A stretch of DNA of 30,448 nucleotides from Gymnopus androsaceus JB14 (taxonomy: Eukaryota > Basidiomycota > Agaricomycetes > Agaricales > Omphalotaceae): assembly GCA_009733575.1 (NCBI GenBank), contig ML769953.1, positions 1 through 30,448 of the forward strand. The letters run 5' to 3'. Positions 10,648 through 20,500 of the stretch are shown here, in pieces (within the stretch, counting starts at the first letter, position 1; each line of letters begins with the position of its first letter). The notes beneath the pieces were generated by a model that was not told the DNA's origin, searched no databases, and saw only the letters and a list, made by a program, of their open reading frames with translations. The position numbers and the translations under genes are program-made.

Positions 10648-11370
10648 CTACATTCCCATTAGACCCAACAATTTTTTGAGTTGGACCCTACCCAATGATT
10701 TAGTGAATATATCTGCAATGTTATCGTTTGTTGGGACATATGAAACCGAAACGTCCTTCTTTACAATGGCTTCTTGAATCCAATGATGTTTAACGTCGAT
10801 ATGTTTAATTTTCGAATGCCCGGGGACAGTTCTATTGGCAATACTGATAGCGGCGTTGTTATCGGCCTTGATTTCGATAGGCCCATCTTCAAATAATTCC
10901 ACCTCTCGAAGCCATTTTGTCATCCACATCCCGTGCATCCCGGATTCCGATAGTCCTACGTATTCCACCTCTGCTGTAGAAGTTCCAACCCGATCCTGTG
11001 ATTTAGCTCTCCAAGAAACCGGACCTCCCGCCATGATGAAAACGTAACCGGCGGTCGATTTTCTGGTTTCTGGGTTATCAGCATATGATCCATCGGTGTA
11101 GCCAAGAAGTTTGATAGGGGCGTTGCGGTGGTAAGTGATCAAACGGGCAATAGTTGTGTCAAGGTAAGCGACACAATGTTGGACAAGTCTCCAGTGGACT
11201 GTACGGGGATCTGTCGCGAAAGTCATGAGGAAGCTAACGGTGTAGGAGACATCGAGTCGTGTTCCATTTGCAATGTGGTTCATCTTTCCGAGTGCACCGC
11301 GGTATGGTTTGTCAGCCATATATATGGCATCGGCTTCAGGAATTGGGAGAGGTTGGGAATCGATGAGGTT
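10648..11370 (-). pseudogene. Copia pol, RNase H region
   Basis: C-terminal part of copia pol, degrading RNA in RNA-DNA hybrids. It begins after a frameshift near 11375 that separates it from reverse transcriptase. Visible are the linker MADKPYRGALGKMNHIANGT and RNase H signatures GYTDGSYAD, STAEVEYVGLSES and DNNAAISIANR, then HIDVKHHWIQE. It ends at TAG/TAA-type stop 10648-10650 before the polypurine tract. A copy of its last ~160 codons follows the gap. Confidence 0.85.
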
Positions 11371-12155
11371 TAGGTGAGGGGAAGTGGGGTGTATTTAGGT
11401 CGACAACCTTTCATATTGCATTCATCGACTAGTTCACGGATAAGCGATTGTTGGTGGAGTGAAATGGTTCCGGCATCTTTATCGAAAATGATTGAGATTC
11501 CTAGGATCTTGTCCGGTTGGCCAAGATCCTTAAGCTCATATCTCTCGCTCATCTCCTTTGTAACGGCAGCTCCGGCTTCTCTGGATTTCGAGCCTCCAAT
11601 CACATCATCGGTATATGTAGCCGAGATGGTTTTGCCAAGAGGGGAATGGTGAACGCGGACGCATGGGTCTGCTCTCGAAGCTCGATGTCCAAGTTCCGTG
11701 AAGGTGTTATCCAATTCGATAAACCAATTAGCCCCTCCGTCCATAGTTCCATAGACGTTATATAGCATGTGTAGGACAGTTTCCGTACCATCGATTGAGA
11801 ACCAATTTTCAAATCCCTTTGGGACTTCGAGGTAATTAACGCCTTGTGGTTCCGCGTTGAGATAAGCTCCTGTAAAATCGAAGGAAAACATGGCGAGATC
11901 GAGGGATGCGATGATGGCGATAAGCATACGGATAGATTCGTATCTTGCGACTTGTGCTCGAGTGATCCAGTAATGGACACCTTTGATTTGGGTGTATCCT
12001 TTCACGACGCACCGTGCGCGTCGTTCAATCAAACATCCATTTGTATCGTCTTTCAAGTCGAACACCCACATAACCTTTATGGGTTTCATGTCTTCCGTTT
12101 TTGGAACTTGGTTAACAACGCCTCTCGCTACCCATTTTAACATTTCCTTTTCCAT
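11370..12155 (-). pseudogene. Copia pol, reverse transcriptase region
   Basis: RT domain of copia pol. It shows the entry WVFDLKDDTNGCLIERRARC, the FDFTGAYLNAE catalytic-Asp region, and TYTDDVIGGS as the active-site Asp pair, with Thr where Val is usual. DLGQPDKILGI follows. It is frameshifted relative to integrase near 12150-12185 and to RNase H near 11375, so no single protein can be made. The last usable codon before the stop lies in PKYTPLPLT. Confidence 0.85.
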
Positions 12156-14992
12156 CGCTGGAATCTCCTCGCTGGTTCCATGGATTCTTCGTACGACTTT
12201 GGGATGAATCTATTTTCGGGTTCAGCAATGGAGGATATGGGAGCTAGTAGTGCAGTTGCGTTCTTATTTTGATTTTCCTCATAGTCCGTGAGATCTGACA
12301 ATTCCGATTCATCATCAGGAGTAGCGGTAACATTGGTTTCGATGGTCGGGGTCTTTTGGGATTGGAGTCTAGATGATTTACGAGTGGGTGGACCATAGTT
12401 CTTTCGAGTTCGAGTCTTCTTGGCAGGAGGTATGACTTTATCTGTATTAGGAATGGGATTGCTTGGTGCATCCGAGCTAGCTGCAGGATTTGTAACAAGG
12501 AAGTTGTAATCTTTGTCATTCGAATCAACGTCTGCAAAATATTCCCCCTCAGTGGTAAGGGTGCGATGTCCAGTTCCCTCTTTGAATACGACATCTCGTG
12601 AACGGATGATTTCAGAGGTTTCAGGGATGAGGATCCGGTAGGTCCCATGACTTTCCAAGTCATATCCAATCATTCTTCCTTTCATACCATGCGGATCGAC
12701 CTTATCTTTTCCCCACTCCTTTGGTATGTGCACGTAGGCTGAACATCCCCACACTCGAAGATATCCCGCATCTTGTTTCCTTCCCGTGAAGGTCACTTCT
12801 GGGATTCACCCAGGTTTTCGTGATGAGGGCAACAAATTTTCAGATATGTCTGATGCCGCCCATGCTTCAGCCCACCACTTTGCCGAGAGTCCCGAATCTA
12901 GTAGCATGGCTCGAACGAGTGCAGTCCTGTGACCGATGCCACGTTCAGCAGTACCGTTGGATGCAGAGGAATATGGTGGTCCTGGAATGTGGATAATACC
13001 AACGGATTTGAACCATGTTTGGATTAGGTCGCTCCAGAATTCAGGTGCGTTATCTGTTCGAAAGAATACTATTCGCATTCCAGTGATTGCTTCGAGTACG
13101 GCTTTATAGAGTTTTAATACTTCAAGTACCGTGGATGCTTTTCGATCTTCAAGGAAGTACGATTTCTTCCGAGATGTAGCAAAGTCATCTAGTAGTATGG
13201 CGTATAATGCACCTCCAACCAAGCGGACACGCGCAGGTCCCCACAAATCCGCATTCGTTCAGCGGCCTACAATAGTTTCCTCTTCAACATCAGCATCAAA
13301 TGGCCGTCGTTTGATTTTGGCAAGGATACAGTCCTCGCAACGGCCAGGTGCATCATCTGATGTTAATTCGATTCCACTGACATCCTCGCTTTTCACTGCA
13401 TCCAGGATACGTCGTTCGTATGCATGGCTAAATCTTCGGTGCATGATGGACATTGGGACGGGACTGTGCAGCGAGCGTGCAACAAGGGCAGTTGGGATGT
13501 TTGAGATGAAGGACCCGGATACCAGGTATAGTCCTCCATTCTCCACTCCTTCAAATTGCTGATTTCCGTTTAGGTCGCAGAATCTGACTTTTCCACCTCC
13601 GAAGATTACTGTCCATCCTATTTTGTCAAGTCGGCTGATCGATATGAGGTTCGCACTGATGTCTGGTGCGTGTAGGGCATCCCGAAAAGTTAGTGTATTC
13701 TGCTCTCCATTATGGACGACCCTGATGGACACATTCCCAGATCCAGCAATACTGAATCCGGTACCCTCCTTAGCTGAAATCCCTATTGCGTTCGAAACCT
13801 CCTTATACTCCGTGAAGACGCTGCGACTTTTGAAGAAGTGCATGGTCGCTCCAGAGTCAGCGAACGATACGGAGGACATTGCGTCAGGGACTTTTGCGGT
13901 AATCATTGCAACACGGTCAATCAAAGGTTGGTTGGTGCGTATAATTGCTTCAACGTTAATTGTGTTTGTCTGTGCCATCAGCGCGTAATGTCTTCCTTGG
14001 CTGATACTACCTCCAATCGTTGTTGAAGCGAGATGTGCGGAAGGAGCTAAATGGCCCGAGGGTAATGGTACGTCTCGTTTTCCTTTCCACCATGCCGGGT
14101 ATTGACCTTGGATTCCGCCACCTAGGCTCCAGCACTTCTGGATTGTATGACCCCTCGGTCGAGGGCACGTTGTATTCGAACAGACGTCATCAGAGAACCT
14201 CGGTCTAGGACCGTTTACTTTTAGCGAAGCTATATCGGCCTGGAGTGCCGTTATTGTAGCCTGAAGAGCTTGGACGGTATCTCCCTTTGGAATTGTGGAC
14301 GTTGTTTTTTCGTTCAACATCCCTCGGCTGATAAGTCGTTCGCCATGGATGGTGAGATCGGTGATAATAGAGGTAAGGTCCTTTTCCTTGTACAGGGGAG
14401 TTGTGATGACGTCCCAGCTTTCAGGAAATGAATCGAGTAATATAACGATGAATCAAGGAGTATCTATTGTAGAACCGGCATCATTGGCCTTTTTTCAGAG
14501 GCTTCGAAGTTTCTCGATGTAACCTCCCTCTCCGGCGACTTTGGTTCCCTCGATGAACCGAGTGTTGGTAAGCTCCCTCTCCATAATCGTTCTCATACAG
14601 TCACTAGGTTGGCTGTACTGCTTGTCGAGGTATGTCCAGACTACATTCGAATCCCATGCTTCTTCGATTCCGGCACCATCGATGTCTATAATGTTACCGA
14701 GGATTGATGAAAGTGCAACGGATTCGCGAAGTCCAAATTCGAGTGCAGAAGGTTTAAGATCGTTGATTGCAGATTTTTTGGCGGTGGTGGTGGTAGTAAC
14801 ACCGCTAGTAGATGTTGAAGTTGTAGGGATATGGATAGTAGCAGTGGCCTTTCCGCCCCAATAGATATCAAGACCTCTAGGTTTCCCCTGGATCAACATC
14901 TGTTGTTTCCAGCTTTTGTAGTTCTCATGTCCACGGAGCTTAAGCTCGTCACTGAGTGTGAAGGGAAGCATGTTTCCTCCAGAACTCGACAT
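12137..14992 (-). pseudogene. Copia gag, protease and integrase in one TGA-interrupted frame
   Basis: From the ATG at 14992 a single frame runs to 12137, broken only by TGA codons at 14495-14497, 14453-14455, 13256-13258 and 12806-12808. Gag comes first (LRGHENYKSWKQQML), then a variant zinc knuckle (CSNTTC followed by GHTIQKCW). Protease is marked by FADSGATMHF. Integrase has the HHCC region (MHRRFSHAYERR, CEDCILAK) and DDE residues (ADLWGP, RTDNAPEF, NGTAERG). The GCSAYVHIP segment and a Ser/Thr-rich linker lead into RT. The order and motifs are typical of copia. All stops being TGA fits C-to-T (CGA) or G-to-A (TGG) changes. Confidence 0.87.
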
Positions 14993-15098
14993 GTCAGGTA
15001 TGCGTAGGGTCGCTCGTAAAGGAGTATCGCAGTTTCGTGAGTCGTACAGTCAATTTCTGTAACCTTCGGTTTAGGTGCAGACAGCACAATGGGGCACT

Positions 15099-15574
15099 NN
15101 NNNNNNNNNNNNNNNNNNNNNNNNNNNNNNNNNNNNNNNNNNNNNNNNNNNNNNNNNNNNNNNNNNNNNNNNNNNNNNNNNNNNNNNNNNNNNNNNNNNN
15201 NNNNNNNNNNNNNNNNNNNNNNNNNNNNNNNNNNNNNNNNNNNNNNNNNNNNNNNNNNNNNNNNNNNNNNNNNNNNNNNNNNNNNNNNNNNNNNNNNNNN
15301 NNNNNNNNNNNNNNNNNNNNNNNNNNNNNNNNNNNNNNNNNNNNNNNNNNNNNNNNNNNNNNNNNNNNNNNNNNNNNNNNNNNNNNNNNNNNNNNNNNNN
15401 NNNNNNNNNNNNNNNNNNNNNNNNNNNNNNNNNNNNNNNNNNNNNNNNNNNNNNNNNNNNNNNNNNNNNNNNNNNNNNNNNNNNNNNNNNNNNNNNNNNN
15501 NNNNNNNNNNNNNNNNNNNNNNNNNNNNNNNNNNNNNNNNNNNNNNNNNNNNNNNNNNNNNNNNNNNNNNNNNN
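15099..15574. other. Assembly gap (476 N)
   Basis: Run of undetermined bases inside the copia element, between the gag leader and a repeated LTR end. Reading frames that cross it are meaningless. An LTR of roughly 350-450 bp plus primer-binding site would fit. Confidence 0.98.
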
Positions 15575-16098
15575 ATCATAATCTGACACTCCCTCTGAAC
15601 CTAGAGGTTCTACATTCCCATTAGACCCAACAATTTTTTGAGTTGGACCCTACCCAATGATTTAGTGAATATATCTGCAATGTTATCGTTTGTTGGGACA
15701 TATGAAACCGAAACGTCCTTCTTTACAATGGCTTCTTGAATCCAATGATGTTTAACGTCGATATGTTTAATTTTCGAATGCCCGGGGACAGTTCTATTGG
15801 CAATACTGATAGCGGCGTTGTTATCGGCCTTGATTTCGATAGGCCCATCTTCAAATAATTCCACCTCTCGAAGCCATTTTGTCATCCACATCCCGTGCAT
15901 CCCGGATTCCGATAGTCCTACGTATTCCACCTCTGCTGTAGAAGTTCCAACCCGATCCTGTGATTTAGCTCTCCAAGAAACCGGACCTCCCGCCATGATG
16001 AAAACGTAACCGGCGGTCGATTTTCTGGTTTCTGGGTTATCAGCATATGATCCATCGGTGTAGCCAAGAAGTTTGATAGGGGCGTTGCGGTGGTAAGT
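15575..16098 (-). pseudogene. Second, truncated copia 3' end (LTR end + RNase H piece)
   Basis: Matches 10613-11136 apparently base for base after the first few bases (offset 4962): LTR terminus, polypurine tract and the C-terminal part of RNase H (minus, stop at 15610). Similarity stops abruptly at 16098, three bases before the next LTR. No upstream pol follows, so it is a remnant or an assembly duplicate. Confidence 0.85.
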
Positions 16099-16101
16099 AC
16101 C

Positions 16102-16448
16102 TGTTAGAACGAGAGACTAATCAGTCTCGAGTCTCAGACGGTTACGGCGAGTAAACGACTAATATATTAAAGTATAACTCTACCTGTTAGAACGAGAGAC
16201 TAATCAGTCTCGAGTCTACGTAGAGTATTAGTTATGTGAATATAAGGATATATATAATGAGAAACATACCTCAGACGGTTACGGCAAGTAAACGACTGAG
16301 GTATCAACCATCGAGGGAAATCATATGTAAGGCCTGAGGGCGTGGGACAATGGGACACGGGAACGAGTCGGTGCGGTTAGTCAATACATATAAGGAAAGG
16401 AGATTGCTAGAAAAGGGAATGAAGTAGTAAAAGGTTCATAATCTGACA
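16102..16448 (-). repeat. Copia LTR (347 bp), right copy
   Basis: TGTTAGAAC to TCTGACA. Same sequence as the left LTR but without the 86-bp duplication. Several further differences are single-base changes in homopolymer length. Carries the paired palindrome at 16113-16128 and 16196-16211. In transcription orientation this is the upstream-most LTR and would hold the promoter. Confidence 0.82.
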
Positions 16449-16453
16449 CATTC
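16449..16453. repeat. Target-site duplication (right), CATTC
   Basis: Identical to 10173-10177 and directly adjacent to the outer LTR terminus. Confidence 0.8.
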
Positions 16454-16537
16454 TCTTATCAATTCTTTTTCGTCTCGTTTCCACTTTGCCACTCGTAACG
16501 TGTCCTTCTTGAGCAAGTGCTTCGTTCAAAAAGCCCT

Positions 16538-16796
16538 AGGTGCCAATGTCGTTTCTCAAGTTCCGCCGTCACCATGTAACCGCTCAACTGATCATTGTTT
16601 CCTCTCTCTCGTCTCTGCATGGATCTTGAACATTGAACGCAGGATTTTTTGGACAATGTGCAGGCTGTATTCAGCCGCTATCAACTCTGAAACAATCTCA
16701 CTCACGCTGTCTTTTGTCTCATCGCCAATCTGCAGGCTGTATTCAGCCGCCATCTTACAGGTCGAATTCAGCTGCTGTCAAAAAGTTCAGAGGCTG
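16538..16796 (+). repeat. Dispersed repeat R, copy 2 (palindrome-bearing)
   Basis: Direct-orientation copy of 7981-8459 with an internal deletion of about 220 bp. Starts AGGTGCCAATGTCGTTTCTC and ends CAGAGGCTG. Palindromes at 16663-16676 and 16735-16748 and a degenerate one near 16765. It lies ~85 bp from the copia insertion on the THO2 side. Confidence 0.75.
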
Positions 16797-17524
16797 AAAC
16801 TCGGGTAGCGGCCCAGTAAAGATCTGATTTTTCCCGCGTGCTTCTGAGTCTGCTTCTTACTACCACCCATTTGCCTCGACGAGCCGTAAGTGTGCGACCC
16901 GAGCGCAGGGTGAACTTCCCTCTATATCTTCCTTTGCCCATGTCAGGACCAAGAAGCCATTTTGCACCGTTGGACTGGCCTTTTTTCTTGAGCGGGAGTG
17001 CCGATTTTGGATCCCGACATCCATCTCGAGGTATCTTAGCCTTCTGTGCAATCACCTTCAGTGGATGCTTCCGCAAATTTTGGTGCTGGATTCACCTAAA
17101 GAGTTTTGAACTTTCCAACCAAATTTCTGCGCTTGGACACACTTTGCAACTTGCAAGGTCTGGCTTGAGGGTAAGTTTCCCTTGTCTTACTAGCCTCTAC
17201 TGAAATATATCATGCTTTTTAGTGCCCATGTAGTAGTTTCAATATAAAGTCTTGATTACTTGCAACTTCAGGCTTTGTGGATCCACTGACCGTCCATTGA
17301 CCGGATGTCGCGGAGGCTACCAATGAATATCTGTCCTTGTGATTTGCCTACAGCGCGATGCGAGTATCAGCCGGATATGCTTCTACCAGAATCAGCTTTA
17401 CAGCAATGCTGATCAGCCATAAAACTACGTATATGTGCCTCTAATTTTGTTCCAGGCTGGGACGACCTTGTTTTTCTTTTTAAAGAAGAATTCTTAGCCT
17501 ACTGAACATGACGAACTGCATTCC
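16797..17524. other. Spacer before THO2, possible decayed 5' exons
   Basis: Holds ORFs of about 100-120 codons on both strands without motifs I recognise. Splice-like signals (e.g. GTAAGT at 17172) occur, and it could contain the degraded first exons of the THO2 copy, but I cannot show this. Confidence 0.35.
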
Positions 17525-20500
17525 ATGTGGGGTCTCCTCCAGTGTTACGCTAAAGATAGCCTTGAATCCGTCGCTTCCGCATTGTGGACATCTTTACCAC
17601 AAATCACTCTGTCACTCCGGAGTGATTTCATTCACCAAGCGTTTCTTCACGATAGGTTGGCCACAGAACTTGGTGGTCTTCCTGACAATAAGGTCAGTTC
17701 AACTATTACACTATTATTGCGATACGTAGCTAATCATTTTTTCAAACTGAAAGGCAATATACTCCGCTGCGAATCAGACTCCCATTCATGACTTATTGAA
17801 GCCTGTACCGCGACCAGTTCATCAAGTTTATTTTGGGCCGTTATGGTCCTGCATCTATCTCCTACTGCCTCTGTTCCCTCGCACACCTCCGTACCCCCGG
17901 CGTTGGAACGAAACCCAACACTTTGCCCTGCCGGTGAGGTAACGCTGCGAAAACAGACAAGTTGGCAGGTGCGTTGAGGAGTGTGCTTGTTGGAGTGCTC
18001 GGATGGAGGGAGATTGTTATGTGTATTGCAGGCTCGGCTACTGCTTGAACCACTTGGAGATTTGGATACATGAGTTGCTAAGATGTTCGGTGTGCAACCA
18101 CTGACTTTGTCGGCAGCCTTCCTCAGCTATCACTTACTCCAGCTTGCAAAATATATTGGATTTTTTAAATCGAATTAGAAGCAAACGCGAAGGAAATATT
18201 GACAACTGCTTATTGGGAAATCGAGAGTAATCACAGTCAGTTGTGAATGAGGACAAAAAGGACAGATATAATGGTTGGACCCCGGGAGTGGAGTGGAGAA
18301 GGAGAGAAGTTGAGGTCAACTGGTCTCTTACCCTCGAAAACGTCCATGTTCGTCTATTTGGCAACGCGGTACGTCAAAGGGTCAGTCACAAGTGTCTCAC
18401 TGGACCTAGTCCAGCAAGTAATCAGACCGGATATCAAGGCCAAAACCGGATTTAAAGTAGTTTTCAATGCTATGTGTGCTGATGTCTTCTCCTCAAGCTA
18501 CAAACAAAACAAGTTTAACCTTCTCCGGGAGCAATCAGAAGGGTACAGTAAACTCACTGTCGAACTAACAAGTGCATTGGGACCTGGGCACATACCATCA
18601 ACCACGCGGCCGCCAGAATCGTTCAAAGCGATACAACGGCGGGCTCACCCCGTATGGGAAAAATCATCAGTCTCATTGGCTTCTTTGACTTGGATCCCAA
18701 TAAAGCCCTGGACATTATACTCGATGTGATGTCCGTTGATCTCACCTCTCACTATACCTTTTTCTTCACCCTGCTGTCCTTTTCACCTTGGGCGCGGCCG
18801 TCTACCCTCTTATACAATGAATCGTCCATGTCCACGGACCCAAAGCCAGACCAATTCAGGGGGAAGACGTTGGATGAAGTGTTAAACTTGGCCGATCCGA
18901 GGTCTCAATGGTCCAACGCCGATATGGCCCCAGGCTCTTGTGTTCTTGCCCAGATTTTGGGATTCAAACTCAACTATTACCAGTCTACCAACGTCCCTGA
19001 AACTCCGAAATCTCTGTATCTCACAGCGGCTCTCCTCATACGCGAAGGTCTTGTTGCACTGGAAGATCTCTATCCTCATGTACGCGCTTTCGTCAATATC
19101 TTGTCACTACCGTACTTAAAAAACTATCTTTTCATAGCTATCTCCAGACAACTCTGAAATGGAGAGCGTTCGCGCCACGTATCTGAAGAATGTCCAGTTG
19201 CGAATATCATCAGCCAAAATGAGCCAGTTGGCCATGGCAGCCCCCCTGGAATCGAGATCTTCTACTCCTACGTTGTCCAAGCTGAAGGCTGCTCCAGCTT
19301 CTGAGCCGAAAAAGACAGAAGAGCCGAAGGACCCCCCAAACCAGAAAGCGGGGATTCTCATCACTCTTCTCGCAGTTGGTGCTTTGAAGCCAGCCATAGC
19401 TATCCTTTCCAGATTCCCATGGTTGGTCAATGCTCAACCAGAGATTGCTGATCTCATTATCCGCGTCATGAAGCACTCCATCTCCCAAATGTACGTCTCT
19501 ATTATTACTGCTACCAAAGAGCGTAACCCCGACTTCACTCAGCCTCGCTCTATGTTTGGCGCAACTGGAGTGTCTTCCCCTCCTCCCCGGAGACTGACAC
19601 TTTCACTCTGGACTCCTACCCCTCTGCCTACAAGTACTGTGGAATACGTGTTCTTCTTCCCTGACTGGACTGAGCAAGTACCTATATGTACCTCCTTGGA
19701 TGATCTGACAGATGTTATTGAACCATTTATGCGGTTTATCGGGCTACATGTCTCTCGCGACCCTTTATTCCTCACCAAATTTTTGAGAATGGGTCGCCAG
19801 CAGATGAATACTACTGTGAGGGCGTCCTCAATTGTTCGATGGAATAGAAGATCAATGAGTTTTTTTTTTTGTTTTACCTTCAGATTCCCGTTGACCCCAT
19901 AACCAAGAAACCACTTGATGCAGATCCAGAAGATCCCATTTGCCAGTTCTGGTACAGAATATCCGTCAATATCTTCTTCCTGCTCTTCCCTTGATTAGAG
20001 GTAATGCGGTCTGCACCGTAGAAATATGGAACATCATCAAACCATTCGATATCAGTTTGCGTTGGAAGCTTTATGGGGAGTGGAGGTCGGATACATATAA
20101 ATCTCATTCGGAGCTTCGTATTTGCCAGGTGCAAGCAGACAGGGAGTCAAAGGGTATTCTTCGACGGCTTTTGCACAAAACTATTGAGTCACTTGCGGGT
20201 CCACTCGCAAATTTAGCCCATTCCGACCCCTGCATCTTGTTCATGAATGCTGTAAATCAAATAATGGCGTACGACAATCTCGCTGCCGTCGTCGTTCAAG
20301 CCTTGCGATGTATCACCCTTATGGGGTTTGATGTGTTGCTTTTCGTTATTCTGGATGCCCTTGCCAATCCTCACAAGGAGCGAGTCAAAGATGATGGTGT
20401 CAATACTTCGGACTGGTTGCAAAGTGCGTGTCGTTTGTTACATTTCGTTTATCTTTCTCAATCTTTCTTCAGGCCTTGCTTCCTTTACCGGAATGCTATT

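Larger units (their letters stand above)
10178..16448 (-). mobile_element. Ty1/copia LTR retrotransposon with an extra truncated 3' segment
   Basis: Coding strand is minus. Order in plus coordinates: LTR (10178-10626), polypurine tract, RNase H, RT, integrase, protease, gag start (14992), leader, assembly gap (15099-15574), a second LTR end plus polypurine tract plus RNase H piece (15575-16098), LTR (16102-16448). The protease-integrase-RT-RNase H order identifies copia. LTR ends are TGTCAG...TAACA-type (TG...CA), and a perfect CATTC duplication flanks the whole. The gap probably hides the LTR and primer-binding site expected before gag. Coding potential is broken by four TGA codons and two frameshifts, so it is not autonomous. 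Confidence 0.88.

Noticed and set aside
12137..14992. TGA recoding (read-through or selenocysteine) in copia
   Set aside because: Intact neighbouring genes use TGA as a normal terminator, and two real frameshifts also break the element.
14893..15624. Long ORFs on both strands across the N run
   Set aside because: Translations consist of unknown residues; they are artefacts of the gap.
16768..17076. Basic 102-codon minus ORF resembling a ribosomal-type protein
   Set aside because: No family signature beyond basic composition, no splice or conservation support.
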